The notes beneath the pieces are model-generated. The model made no database searches. It worked only from the letters and a program-made list of their open reading frames with translations, and was not told where the DNA came from. Position numbers and translations under genes: made by a program. This document shows positions 1 to 8,724 of a DNA stretch of 43,870 nt, piece by piece. Each line of letters opens with the position of its first letter. Position 1 is the first letter of the stretch. Source of the DNA: an uncultured Lentisphaerota bacterium (GTDB lineage Bacteria; Verrucomicrobiota; Lentisphaeria; Victivallales; UBA1829); contig ONQZ01000022.1 of NCBI GenBank assembly GCA_900320095.1, positions 1 through 43,870 of the forward strand, written 5' to 3'.

Positions 1-617
<617 letters not shown>

Positions 618-665
618 TTATGGTTGATGAAGTTGTTGAGGCAAATCCGAATAATATCTACCTGA

Positions 666-693
666 AACATAGCAGTGTTTCCGGAAAAATCAA
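666..693 (-). promoter_or_regulatory. Candidate sigma70-type promoter of the GH2 gene
   Basis: On the minus strand, TTGATT (688-693) and TATGTT (666-671) are separated by 16 bp. The spacer begins TTTCCGGAAA, a palindrome, and ends TGC, giving an extended -10. The layout matches other candidate promoters in this window. It would give a leader of about 60 nt. No mapped start supports it. Confidence 0.4.
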
Positions 694-794
694 TCCGGTT
701 TTCCCTCTTTTTTCGCATTTTTCGGCGCGAAACCGCGCTTCCCGCATGAAACTGCGTTCCTTAACGATAAAATGAGGAAACACAAAAAACAGGT

Positions 795-1520
795 TTACCG
801 GCTCAGGATTCGGTACACCGCCGCCGCGCACTGCACGGCAAACGCCGCGGGCATGAACGAGACCGTCCCGATCAGCGGATGTCCCGCCTCGTCGAGCTTC
901 GGTTTGCGGGGCGTCTCCGTGGAAAAAACAGCCGTCACGCCGTGCTCGAATCCGAGCTCGCGAAGCCCCTTGCGGACGAGTTTCGCGAGCGGACACACGC
1001 TCGTTTCCGCGATGTCGCCGCAGCGGATCGCGCCGGGATCGGTGCGGAGCCCGGCGCCCATGGCGCTGACCACGGGCACGCCGCGCCGGACGCATTCCGC
1101 CAGCAGCGCGATCTTCGAGGGCACGGAGTCGATGGCGTCCAGCACGCAGTCGTAACGCCCGGTATTCAGCACGCCGGGCATGTCTTCCGGCGCGAGGAAA
1201 CGCTCCATCACGGTCAGTTTGAGCTTCGGGTTGATGTCCATGAGACGGTCCGCCATCACGATCGCCTTCGATTGTCCGAGCGTGCTCGTGAGCGCGGGGA
1301 TCTGGCGGTTGATGTTGGTCGCTTCCACCACGTCGCCGTCCACGATCGTCATCGCGCCGACGCCCAGCCGCGCGACAAGCTCGGTGGCGAGCCCCCCTAC
1401 CCCGCCCAGGCCGACGCACAGCACCTGCGAACGGCGGATTTTTTCGACGGTCGCGGCGTCTTCGAGCGCGAGCATGCGCCCGAGCCATTCCGGGGCGGGA
1501 TCAAGTTCAGACGGGGTCAT
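795..1520 (-). CDS. tcdA: tRNA threonylcarbamoyladenosine dehydratase (ThiF/E1-like)
   Basis: This 241-residue E1-like protein has the nucleotide-binding glycine motif VGLGGVGG at about residues 35-42. It is followed by an acidic strand (IVDGDVVEATNINRQ) and a CVLDAIDSVPSK stretch typical of TcdA/CsdL. The family uses ATP to cyclise the carboxylate of t6A37 in tRNA to ct6A. I chose the ATG at 1520 because homology starts at PEWLGRMLAL a few residues in, and an upstream extension is Arg/Pro-rich and unlike the family. It overlaps the end of the tatD-type gene by 14 bp, so the two are probably translationally coupled at the end of a five-gene operon. A tsaC-type gene of the same t6A pathway lies at 31790-32386. 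Confidence 0.88.
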   Translation of the reverse strand: MTPSELDPAPEWLGRMLALEDAATVEKIRRSQVLCVGLGGVGGLATELVARLGVGAMTIVDGDVVEATNINRQIPALTSTLGQSKAIVMADRLMDINPKLKLTVMERFLAPEDMPGVLNTGRYDCVLDAIDSVPSKIALLAECVRRGVPVVSAMGAGLRTDPGAIRCGDIAETSVCPLAKLVRKGLRELGFEHGVTAVFSTETPRKPKLDEAGHPLIGTVSFMPAAFAVQCAAAVYRILSR

Positions 1521-2184
1521 GGCGGAATATCCTTTTGAAGTTGGCGCGGACGGTCGCGGCGAACTCGGCCGGCGACAGCAGACGCATAGCGGCGGCCTCG
1601 GCGAAGATCTGCTCGAACAGCTCCGGCGACTCGTCCGTCTCAATCAGGATGCGGTCGGGCGGAATCTCCGCGAAATACTCCATGTTTCCGGCGTCGCGGA
1701 GCAGTCCCGCGCCGAACGACAGCACGCAGCCCTCGTCCAGCAGGTCGAACGCCTTGCGTTTCGTCCCGCGGAATCCGTGGACCACCCAGGCGGGCGCATC
1801 CGCGTCCAGCTTCAATTTGAGGCGGAGAAGTTCGGGGAAGCACCGCACGCAGTGGATCACCAGCGGCTTGCCGCGCCGGACGGATTCCGCGATCTGCGCC
1901 TCGAACACCTTCATCTGAAGCGGCAGGGCGGATTCCGAGGTGCGGTCCAGGCCGCATTCGCCGATGGCGAGGCAACGGGGCGAATCGAACAGCGGAGCGA
2001 ACGCGGCGAGGTCGTATTTTCCGGCGTCCCACGGATGGATCCCGGCGGAGAAAAAGCAGTTTTCAGGGACGGAATACGAGGGATCCCGGACATTCCACAG
2101 GCGGAACACACGGTCATTTTCACCGGGGACGCCGTGCGCATGCGCGTCCGGCACATTCGGGCGGTTCAGCGGAACCGAGCTCAT
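1507..2184 (-). CDS. tatD: TatD family metal-dependent hydrolase (DNase)
   Basis: This 225-residue TIM-barrel hydrolase is shorter than the usual ~260. The metal ligands are recognisable in order: DAHAHG (residues 13-18), GIHPW, IGECGLD (74-80), IHCVR (110-114), VHGFRG (135-140) and ETDESP (182-187). Family members are Mg-dependent 3'-5' exonucleases or deoxyribonucleases linked to DNA repair. The start at 2184 overlaps the stop of the methyltransferase gene by an ATGA junction (2181-2184), and its own end overlaps tcdA. Substrate is assigned by family only. The YcfH/YjjV subgroup cannot be settled here. Confidence 0.88.
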   Translation of the reverse strand: MSSVPLNRPNVPDAHAHGVPGENDRVFRLWNVRDPSYSVPENCFFSAGIHPWDAGKYDLAAFAPLFDSPRCLAIGECGLDRTSESALPLQMKVFEAQIAESVRRGKPLVIHCVRCFPELLRLKLKLDADAPAWVVHGFRGTKRKAFDLLDEGCVLSFGAGLLRDAGNMEYFAEIPPDRILIETDESPELFEQIFAEAAAMRLLSPAEFAATVRANFKRIFRHDPV

Positions 2185-3449
2185 TTTCCACCGTTGCGGA
2201 CGAAAAGCGCGGTGAAGGAGCAGTCGCAGTCGGCGTGGCAGGGCAGCGTCGTGAGCGTGCCGTCGGTCCGGGAGCCGTCGTGCGGATTCTTGAACGGTTT
2301 GAGCTTGAAATCGGGGCGCGCCTGAAGGAAACGCTTCACCACGCCCATGTTCTCGGCGTCGAAGACGGAGCACGTGCCGTAGACGAGCTTGCCGCCGGGC
2401 TTGACGGCGTTCGCCGCCTTGTCCAGGATCGCGAACTGCGTCCGGGTCAGCTTCTGGATTTCTTCCTGCTTGAAAATCCAGCGCATTTCGGGGTTGCGGC
2501 GCCAGCGTCCCGAGGCGGAACACGGCGCATCGACCAGCACGCCGTCGTATTCGCCGAGCGCGCCGCCGAGCGGAGTCGTGATGACGATGTTTTTGAATTT
2601 CGCCGCGAGCATGCGTTTTTTCAGTTGCGCGAGCACGTCCTGACGGATGTCCGAGGCAAAGACCTGGACCTTTTTTCCGCCCAGAGCCGCGAGCTGAAGC
2701 GTCTTGCCGCCCGCGCCGCAGCAGCAGTCCCACCACTTTTCCTTCGGCAGGGGATCGGCGGGCCACACGATGCACTGCGACGAGTAATCCTGCACCTCGA
2801 AATTGCCGACCAGACTTTTCACCTGGTCCGGATGCGCATGCGGCGTTTTCACGCGCACGGCATCCACGAGCACCTCGGAGCCGCGTTCCGCCTGAATATC
2901 CTGCGAAGCGAGGCGGCGGATGAGTTCGGTCGCCGTGATGTTCTGCGCCCGGAGCCACAGCGGGGAATGCGACGTGAGGCCGTCGAGCCACGCCTGACGG
3001 CTTGCTTCCGGCACCTCGTCGGGCATCCATTCCGGCACCAGGTCGTACACGTCCATGTCGACATCGGTGTTCGTGACCGTGCGGAGGCGTTCGAATGGAT
3101 CATTCATCGCGGCGAGCACGTCCGGCGCGACGTCGCACCAGAACGGGAACACGGGGCAGGACGGATCGTCGGCGGCGAGCGCCGCGGAGAGCGCGGGCCC
3201 GGGGATATTTTCGCGGTCGATGTCGAAAATCTTTTCGAGGCAGCCTTTCCAGCGGAAAAACGCGAAAACGCTGCTCGTGATGGCGTGGCGGTCGCGCGAG
3301 CCGTATTTGTGGTTGGCGCGGAAGTACTCGGCAAGGAACTTGTCCGCGGGCGTGCCCTTGTCTTCGAGGTCCTGCCACACGAGGCGGATCGTGTCAAGAC
3401 ACGCCGTCGCCAGCGTCTTCAGTTTGTTTCCGGCCAATCCTTCCAGCAT
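2181..3449 (-). CDS. NOL1/NOP2/Sun family RNA cytosine-C5 methyltransferase (RsmB-like)
   Basis: This 422-residue protein has an N-terminal NusB-like helical region and a C-terminal Rossmann methyltransferase domain. The SAM-binding motif is WWDCCCGAGGKTLQLAA (about residues 255-271). The catalytic motif DAPCSASGRWRRNP carries the PC cysteine, and YGTCSVFDAENMGVV carries the second conserved TCS cysteine. The family makes 5-methylcytosine in rRNA (RsmB acts on 16S C967) or tRNA. The start at 3449 was chosen because upstream codons encode a low-complexity Arg-rich stretch that is antisense-like to other frames. The gene lies 20 bp after ispF and shares an ATGA overlap with tatD. RsmB, RsmF and a tRNA enzyme cannot be told apart from this sequence. 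Confidence 0.87.
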   Translation of the reverse strand: MLEGLAGNKLKTLATACLDTIRLVWQDLEDKGTPADKFLAEYFRANHKYGSRDRHAITSSVFAFFRWKGCLEKIFDIDRENIPGPALSAALAADDPSCPVFPFWCDVAPDVLAAMNDPFERLRTVTNTDVDMDVYDLVPEWMPDEVPEASRQAWLDGLTSHSPLWLRAQNITATELIRRLASQDIQAERGSEVLVDAVRVKTPHAHPDQVKSLVGNFEVQDYSSQCIVWPADPLPKEKWWDCCCGAGGKTLQLAALGGKKVQVFASDIRQDVLAQLKKRMLAAKFKNIVITTPLGGALGEYDGVLVDAPCSASGRWRRNPEMRWIFKQEEIQKLTRTQFAILDKAANAVKPGGKLVYGTCSVFDAENMGVVKRFLQARPDFKLKPFKNPHDGSRTDGTLTTLPCHADCDCSFTALFVRNGGK

Positions 3450-3469
3450 AACGGCGGCCCTTTCCCGTC

Positions 3470-3961
3470 TCAGTTTTCTTCCTTCGGGAACAGGATCACG
3501 GCGGCGTGCGCCTCGATCGCCTGGCAGTGCCCGACGGAATCCAGTCCCTCGGCGGTCTTCGCCTTGATGGAGACATGGTCGGCGTCGATGCCGAGGACCG
3601 CGGCGAGAGCCTCGCGCATCTTCGGGACATACGGCGCGAGCTTCGGTTTCTGCGCGATGATCGTGATGTCGGCGTTGCCGATCCGCCACCCCTGGAATTC
3701 AGGCAGGGCGAGCGTCTTTTTGAGCAGGGATTCGCCTGACGCGCCGAGGTACTGCGGATCCTCGTCCGGGAAATGCTGGCCGATGTCGCCGAGCGCGAGC
3801 GCGCCGAGCATGGCGTCGATCAGGGCGTGGACCGGGGCGTCGGCGTCGCTGTGGCCGTCGAGTCCGGTCTCGTTCGGGATATGGCAGGTGCAGAGCATCA
3901 AATCGCGTTCCGGCGCCATACGGTGAACGTCGTAGCCGATTCCGATTCGCATGTCTTTCAT
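3470..3961 (-). CDS. ispF: 2-C-methyl-D-erythritol 2,4-cyclodiphosphate synthase
   Basis: This 163-residue protein is a full-length IspF, which forms the cyclic diphosphate in the MEP isoprenoid pathway. Family signatures are GIGYDVHRM at the N-terminus (metal ligands Asp and His), GLDGHSDADAPVHALIDAMLGALALGDIGQHFPD, and the C-terminal AKTAEGLDSVG loop. The ATG at 3961 is preceded by AGGAG about 11 nt away. An in-frame ATG at 3952 is a less likely start. It is the second gene of the operon that begins at 5654 (43-bp gap). No ispD neighbour is visible. Confidence 0.95.
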   Translation of the reverse strand: MKDMRIGIGYDVHRMAPERDLMLCTCHIPNETGLDGHSDADAPVHALIDAMLGALALGDIGQHFPDEDPQYLGASGESLLKKTLALPEFQGWRIGNADITIIAQKPKLAPYVPKMREALAAVLGIDADHVSIKAKTAEGLDSVGHCQAIEAHAAVILFPKEEN

Positions 3962-4004
3962 GGGATCCGTGTCTCCTTTTGCTGCTGCGGAAAACGAAGT
4001 TGGA

Positions 4005-5654
4005 TTATTCCTGCGTCCGGCGGTTGACGACCGTGGCGGATTCGATGACCCAGCCCTGAAGGCCGCGGCTCACGATTTCCTGCTTGCGGTATTTCAGCTC
4101 GCTGGTGAGCAAATCTTTCTTTTCCGCGATCTCTTCCGCCGTGGCGGGCGTGTGCGCGGTCACGAAGACGAACGCGGGATCGCCGAACGTCTTGTCCGGG
4201 GAGGAAAGCTTGCCGACGTCGGTGGTGAGGATCTCGTTCGTGCACGGCAGATAGGGATTGGCTTCGACCTCGAAACGGGTCCGGATGGCTTCGGCGTGCC
4301 AGGTGCCTTTCAGGGACTTCACGAGTTCTTCCATCCCGGCGGCGTCCTTCAGGTCCAGAGCCTTCAGCGCGAGCTGGGAGACCGCTTCGTCAGCCAGAGC
4401 GTATTCGCGCTGGGAGAGGAGGCGCTTCTTCGCGACTTCCTTCACGTCTTCGAACGGCTGGACCACGGCGGGACGGCGCGCGGTCATCAGGAACATGGAC
4501 ACGCCGTGCTCGCCGAACTGGAGGTTGGTGTAGGAACCGACGTTCTTCAGCTCCGTGACGGCGTGGATGAGGTTGCTGTCGATGTGGAGATCCTCATTTG
4601 CCGCGGTCTGGGCGGTGAGGTTCTTGACCTCGGATATCTTCAGGCCGGCCTTTTCCGCCTCTTCGCGGAAGAGCTTCTGCGGATCGGCCTGGAAGGCTTC
4701 CTTGTCCGCGCGGATGGCTTCGCGGAACGACTTGTTGAACGCGCGTCCGGCAGCTTCCGCCGCGTCGCGCTCAACCACGGTCTCAAGTTCCTTGCGGATG
4801 TCGTCCTTCACATCGTCGAATGCCTGTTCCGTGCCGTCCGCCTTGGTGAAGATCGCCTTGTTCGCCTCGTAGTAATCCTTGATCTGGTCGTCGGTGAGCT
4901 CGTTTTTCTTCACCGTGTAGGCGACGAACGCGAGCAGGCCGTCGGATTCCGGCTCGCTCAGGAAGAGATTCGGGTTGGCCGCGTAGAAATCCTTGATCTC
5001 GGCGTCTTCGAGCTTCACCTGGTCCTCGAACGCCTCGTGGTCGAACGTGACCATGTGGTACGTGATCTTCTGAAGCAGGTTTTCGATCCCGGTTTTCGCC
5101 TCGTCGTCCGTCACGATCACGTTGGAGGACGTCAGCATCGGGACCTTCTGCATGCGGATCATCGTGCGGACCGCCTCTTCGAGGTCGGCAAAACCGAGTC
5201 CGGAGGGAGCCAGATAGTCGTTTTTGTACTTGAGGTAGCGTTCCTGCGAGAACTTGCCGTCTTCGGTCATGAACGCCGGCAGGCTCTGGATCAGGTCGGC
5301 GACTTCCTTGTCGCTGGCCTGAATGTTCAGGACGTCGGCGGCCTTGATCAGGAGCGCGGCCTGGAACGAGGCGTCCTCGTCCGGGGACTGCACGCGGTGC
5401 GGAGCCAGGCCGTAGGAAGCGGCGCGGACCATCGAAACGACCTGGCGGGCGCTGCTCACGTCGCCGTAGGTGACCTTCTGTCCGAGCACGGCCCCGTACT
5501 GAGAGTTCATGCCGATGTTGCCGCCGAACAGCAGCGAGCCGTCCACGCCCGGCGTGAAGAACCACACGAACGAGACGATGATGACCGCGGTAAAAATGGC
5601 AAAAGTGACTTTTCCGTGCTTCACCAGCACGTTGTTCATTTTCTGAATGATCAT
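4005..5654 (-). CDS. PpiD/SurA-like membrane-anchored periplasmic chaperone
   Basis: This 549-residue protein starts with a short cytoplasmic segment and one transmembrane helix at about residues 16-33 (VTFAIFTAVIIVSFVWFF), leaving the rest in the periplasm. The N-terminal half resembles SurA_N/PpiD chaperone domains. It has helical segments rich in Lys/Glu, a VTYGDV-type strand near residue 61, and repeated motifs such as DAEIKDFYAANPNLF and DDQIKDYYEANKAIF. Family members assist folding of outer-membrane and secreted proteins. I cannot find the HVRHIL-type signature of a parvulin isomerase domain, so it may be chaperone only. GAGG lies about 11 nt before the start. It heads an operon with ispF and three downstream genes. 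Confidence 0.75.
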   Translation of the reverse strand: MIIQKMNNVLVKHGKVTFAIFTAVIIVSFVWFFTPGVDGSLLFGGNIGMNSQYGAVLGQKVTYGDVSSARQVVSMVRAASYGLAPHRVQSPDEDASFQAALLIKAADVLNIQASDKEVADLIQSLPAFMTEDGKFSQERYLKYKNDYLAPSGLGFADLEEAVRTMIRMQKVPMLTSSNVIVTDDEAKTGIENLLQKITYHMVTFDHEAFEDQVKLEDAEIKDFYAANPNLFLSEPESDGLLAFVAYTVKKNELTDDQIKDYYEANKAIFTKADGTEQAFDDVKDDIRKELETVVERDAAEAAGRAFNKSFREAIRADKEAFQADPQKLFREEAEKAGLKISEVKNLTAQTAANEDLHIDSNLIHAVTELKNVGSYTNLQFGEHGVSMFLMTARRPAVVQPFEDVKEVAKKRLLSQREYALADEAVSQLALKALDLKDAAGMEELVKSLKGTWHAEAIRTRFEVEANPYLPCTNEILTTDVGKLSSPDKTFGDPAFVFVTAHTPATAEEIAEKKDLLTSELKYRKQEIVSRGLQGWVIESATVVNRRTQE

Positions 5655-5710
5655 GGGTTGCTTGACCTCTAATTGGTACAGAGTTGTTTCAGATGAAAAT
5701 ACAAAACATT

Positions 5711-5738
5711 AATTTAATGCCAAAATACGAAAAGTCAA
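5711..5738 (-). promoter_or_regulatory. Candidate promoter of the ppiD-like operon
   Basis: The minus strand carries TTGACT (5733-5738), a 16-bp spacer and TAAATT (5711-5716), about 56 bp before the start codon. The region diverges from the ankyrin gene promoter about 150 bp away. The segment between them (5739-5887) holds no convincing gene. Confidence 0.5.
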
Positions 5739-5887
5739 GTTCGCCCCTCGCAAAAGTCGGGGAAATATTCGCGGAAGCGCCAGAAAGGAGCCGCATCCGC
5801 GTCGCCCGTGTCGCCCGGACCGGCTCCCGGCTGTCGCCAATTGCGGAAGTTTTTTCCCATAAAACACTGGAAGTCTCCGATTCAGGC
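5739..5887. other. Intergenic segment between two divergent promoters
   Basis: This stretch separates the two predicted -35 boxes. It contains a GGAGCC (5787-5792) / GGCTCC (5822-5827) inverted repeat and a tandem GTCGCCC pair (5801-5807, 5810-5816). Short open frames here lack a ribosome-binding site and any family resemblance. It may hold regulator sites; nothing firmer can be said. Confidence 0.35.
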
Positions 5888-5915
5888 TTGATTTTTCTCC
5901 CATATGATGTATAAT
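5888..5915 (+). promoter_or_regulatory. Strong sigma70-type promoter of the ankyrin gene
   Basis: TTGATT (5888-5893) and a perfect TATAAT (5910-5915) are separated by 16 bp. The start codon at 5956 follows about 33 nt after the expected transcription start, with GGAG at 5944-5947. This is the closest match to the sigma70 consensus in the window. Confidence 0.7.
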
Positions 5916-5955
5916 ATAGTATGACTTTTTCTGAAATCACACTGGAGTGTTGAAT

Positions 5956-7332
5956 ATGCTTAAAGCCTTCTTTTCGGTCTGCGTCCTCTTCTCTGCATCG
6001 TTTCTTTTCGCAGTCACGCCGGAACCGACTCCGCAGGACAGATTCGACAGCATCGCAAAACATAAGACCTTCGGCGAACCGGAAATGCAGGAGCTTCGCG
6101 CCGTCATGGCCGCGGAAAAGGAATCCGGCGGCAAAGTCGACTGCACGTTCTGCCCGGACGCTTTCACCTGGTACCTCGCCACAAACGGTTTTTTCGACGA
6201 GGCCGTCTGGCTTTTCGACCGCAACGCCGACTACGGCATCAAACAGCAGGACGGCTTGACGCTCCTGCATGCGGTTTGCCGCAATGGGAAAAAGGATTTT
6301 GCCGAGGAACTCATTAAACGCGGCGCGGAAATCAATCTGCCCGACAAGGAAGGCCGCACAGCCATTCACTACGCCGCCATGAGCGGCAATGAGAGTCTTC
6401 TGGAATCGTTGCTCGAACTCGGCGCCGATCCGAACAAGCTCACGAAAAGAAAAGAAAGTCCGCTCCATTTCGCCGCAAAGTATTCCGGACTGAAAGAAGT
6501 CACGTTCCTGGTCGAGCATGGCGCCAGCATCAAGGCCATCAACTGGGCGCTCGTCGAAAACCTCAAGGAACAGCGCCGACGTCAGGACAAGCTTTACTTC
6601 GACTCTGTCGAGGGAAACATCGTCGCACTGAAAAAAGCTCTCGGGCTGAAAACACCCGAATCTCTTGAGGAAGACCTGGATGATTTGGACGAGGAAGACG
6701 ACGAGGAAGACGACGGCGGCGAACGCTATGCGGATGCGTTCGACGACTCGGAATCTTCCGCTTCAAAAAAGAAAGATATCCAGGTCCTTGAAGATATTGA
6801 CAATATTCCTCTCGACTACCTTCCAAGGGATGCCAGCGATGCCACGACTACGGACGGAATGACCGCGCTTCTTTTCGCGGCACAGAACGGCGACACCGCC
6901 ATTGTTCAGTTCCTGGTCGAACATGGCGCGGACATCAAGGCGCAGGAAACCGCTTTCAGCAGATCCGCGATGCATTTCGCGGCGGAAAATGGCAATCTTG
7001 AATGCGTCAAGTTCCTGGCGGAACACGGCGCCAACCTGCAGGATAAAGATGATTACGGCGCAACCGCGCTGCATTATGCCGCAAAAAACAACAATCTGGA
7101 CGTCATCAAATACCTGGTCGGCAAAAAGATAGACTACTTGGCCAAGGATGTCCGCGGCTGGAGCGCCATGCACTATGCGGCGGACGGCGGCAACATCGAC
7201 GTGATCAAGTATCTCCTTGCAAAGGGACTTAATATCAATGAGCTGAACGAATCCGGCCGCACTCCGCTTTTCTTCGCCAGAGGAAACCCCGAACTCCGTC
7301 AGTTCATGATCAGAAACGGCGCGAAACAATAA
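5956..7332 (+). CDS. Secreted ankyrin-repeat protein with acidic central linker
   Basis: This 458-residue protein has an N-terminal signal peptide (LKAFFSVCVLFSASFLFA, cleavage probably before VTPEP). It has two blocks of ankyrin repeats. Block one (about residues 95-200) includes GLTLLHAVCRNG, GRTAIHYAAMSG and ESPLHFAAKYSG. Block two (about 297-455) includes MTALLFAAQNG, RSAMHFAAENG, ATALHYAAKNN, WSAMHYAADGG and a C-terminal capping repeat. A very acidic linker, with runs of Asp/Glu near residues 236-255, lies between them. Ankyrin arrays bind other proteins, and the partner here is unknown. I chose ATG 5956 over an in-frame GTG at 5947 because GGAG is 8 nt before the ATG. The gene stands alone and reads as less GC-rich than its neighbours, so recent acquisition is possible. 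Confidence 0.88.
   Translation: MLKAFFSVCVLFSASFLFAVTPEPTPQDRFDSIAKHKTFGEPEMQELRAVMAAEKESGGKVDCTFCPDAFTWYLATNGFFDEAVWLFDRNADYGIKQQDGLTLLHAVCRNGKKDFAEELIKRGAEINLPDKEGRTAIHYAAMSGNESLLESLLELGADPNKLTKRKESPLHFAAKYSGLKEVTFLVEHGASIKAINWALVENLKEQRRRQDKLYFDSVEGNIVALKKALGLKTPESLEEDLDDLDEEDDEEDDGGERYADAFDDSESSASKKKDIQVLEDIDNIPLDYLPRDASDATTTDGMTALLFAAQNGDTAIVQFLVEHGADIKAQETAFSRSAMHFAAENGNLECVKFLAEHGANLQDKDDYGATALHYAAKNNNLDVIKYLVGKKIDYLAKDVRGWSAMHYAADGGNIDVIKYLLAKGLNINELNESGRTPLFFARGNPELRQFMIRNGAKQ
6691..6714 (+). repeat. 12-bp perfect tandem duplication in the acidic linker
   Basis: GAGGAAGACGAC occurs twice back to back (6691-6702, 6703-6714) and encodes Glu-Glu-Asp-Asp twice. This suggests the acidic tract grows and shrinks by in-frame slippage. 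Confidence 0.85.
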
Positions 7333-7409
7333 CCGGGACAGCACCGCCCGCGCATAGTTCCGTCTCTGATTTGCGCCGAACGTTTTTTCATTCTGCCGTA
7401 TTCTGCTCT

Positions 7410-7446
7410 CATCCTCCAACCGGAGGATGTACCTTGTCTTTTTTGG
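7410..7446 (+). terminator. Probable rho-independent terminator after the ankyrin gene
   Basis: CATCCTCC (7410-7417) pairs perfectly with GGAGGATG (7422-7429) around an AACC loop. A T-rich run containing six consecutive T follows at 7439-7444. The gap between stem and T-run (about 8 nt) is longer than ideal. Confidence 0.45.
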
Positions 7447-7466
7447 ATAAAAAACCGGTTCCGGAC

Positions 7467-7495
7467 TTGCGAAAAATGCCATTCCGTGGTACAGT
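7467..7495 (+). promoter_or_regulatory. Candidate promoter of the rdgC-like operon
   Basis: TTGCGA (7467-7472), a 17-bp spacer ending in an extended TGG, and TACAGT (7490-7495) lie about 70 bp before the ATG at 7568. AAAGGA precedes the start codon. Confidence 0.5.
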
Positions 7496-7567
7496 AAATG
7501 GTTTATTATTCACCTGTCGGCGGGACCGCCTTGTTCCGCCTGCCCATACATTCTGAAAGGATTCATC

Positions 7568-8704
7568 ATGTCTTTTGAAACCGGAAGCATCTCCCTCATG
7601 ATCTGCCCCCTCCGCAACCCGATGCCGGAGAATTACCTGGAACTCTTCGCGAAGCATTCCGCCGGAAAGCTCGACGACGTGAAGGACGAGCCCGTGCTCG
7701 GCTGGGTCAGCGGACGCCATCTCCTCGAAAGCAGGATCGATGACACCACCTCCATGTGCGGCGGATTCCCCTACCTGAACCTCCGCAAGACCGAACGCAA
7801 AGTCCCCTCCCAGCTCCTGAACGCCGTCTGCCGCCGCGACGAGCTCGCGTACATGCAGGCGAACGACTGCCTCTTCGTCCCGCGCAAGGAAAAGAAGATG
7901 ATCAAGGAGGCCGCGATCGAATCCCTGATGCCGAAGATGGTCCCCACGATCTCCGCCACCCCGTTCGTGGTCGACACCGCCGCGAACGTCCTCTATTTCG
8001 GCGCCGCCTCGCTCGCCAAGTTCGACGTCTTCGTGCAGGAGTTCACACGCGCGCTCGGACTGGACGTCGAGCCCGTGCCGATCTCCGTCGACGAGCTCAT
8101 GGTGACGATCCTGAAGAAGAACGAGACCGACCTGCCCCCGCTCACGCTCACCAACCTCGCATCCGGCATGGACGAACCCCAGCCCGGACGCGATTTCCTG
8201 ACCTGGCTCTGGTACGAGGCGGAAGTGAACGGCGGCCGCTGCTCCGTCGGCGACCTCGGAAACTTCGTGCTCGCGATCGAAGGCCCCCTCACGCTCGCGT
8301 ATTCCCCCGGCAAGACCAAGGATCCCGACCTGGCGGGCTCCGGCGAAAGCGTCGTCAAGCGCGGCAATCCGCTTGCCTCCGGCGAGGCGAAGGCCGCCCT
8401 TTCCAGCGGCAAGAAGCTCCGCAAGGCGCGCGTCACGTTCGCCCGCGAGGGCGGCGACGCCGAAGTCGACAAGTGGTCGTTCACGTTCGACGCCGACGCG
8501 TTCACGTTCGGCTCCGTGAAACTCCCGACCGGCGAGGAGATGGAACGCGAATCCGCCTTCGAGGAACGCGTTTCCAACCTGAACATCCTCCACACCGTCT
8601 TCAACGCCTACTTCAAGAAATTCGCCGCCGCCGTCATGAACGGCAAGAACATCGCCACCGAAAAGGCGATGCGCCAGTGGGTCGCCGACCGCGAATCCCT
8701 CTGA
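7568..8704 (+). CDS. RdgC-like recombination-associated protein
   Basis: This 378-residue protein has several features of the RdgC family, which are ring-shaped dsDNA-binding proteins that restrain RecA. It has the GWV motif near residue 46 and the basic LRKTERKVPSQLLNA segment near residues 72-86, matching the KxEKILPS motif of RdgC. It also has a KKMIKEAAIESLMPK segment at about 110-124, a FVVDTAANVLYFGAAS strand, and a C-terminal helical region. It is about 75 residues longer than the Escherichia coli protein, with extra sequence around residues 235-300. The match is by motif order and overall pattern, not by alignment, so a diverged relative is possible. It is the first gene of a plus-strand run with the kinase gene 20 bp downstream. 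Confidence 0.6.
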   Translation: MSFETGSISLMICPLRNPMPENYLELFAKHSAGKLDDVKDEPVLGWVSGRHLLESRIDDTTSMCGGFPYLNLRKTERKVPSQLLNAVCRRDELAYMQANDCLFVPRKEKKMIKEAAIESLMPKMVPTISATPFVVDTAANVLYFGAASLAKFDVFVQEFTRALGLDVEPVPISVDELMVTILKKNETDLPPLTLTNLASGMDEPQPGRDFLTWLWYEAEVNGGRCSVGDLGNFVLAIEGPLTLAYSPGKTKDPDLAGSGESVVKRGNPLASGEAKAALSSGKKLRKARVTFAREGGDAEVDKWSFTFDADAFTFGSVKLPTGEEMERESAFEERVSNLNILHTVFNAYFKKFAAAVMNGKNIATEKAMRQWVADRESL

Positions 8705-8724
8705 GCTCGCGATCAGGTGTTCCA

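Noticed and set aside
2235..3926. A 563-codon open frame on the plus strand opposite the methyltransferase and ispF
   Set aside because: Covers two genes with clear catalytic motifs on the other strand and shows no motif itself.
5684..5914. A 76-codon open frame between the ppiD-like and ankyrin genes
   Set aside because: No ribosome-binding site, crosses both divergent promoters and resembles nothing known.
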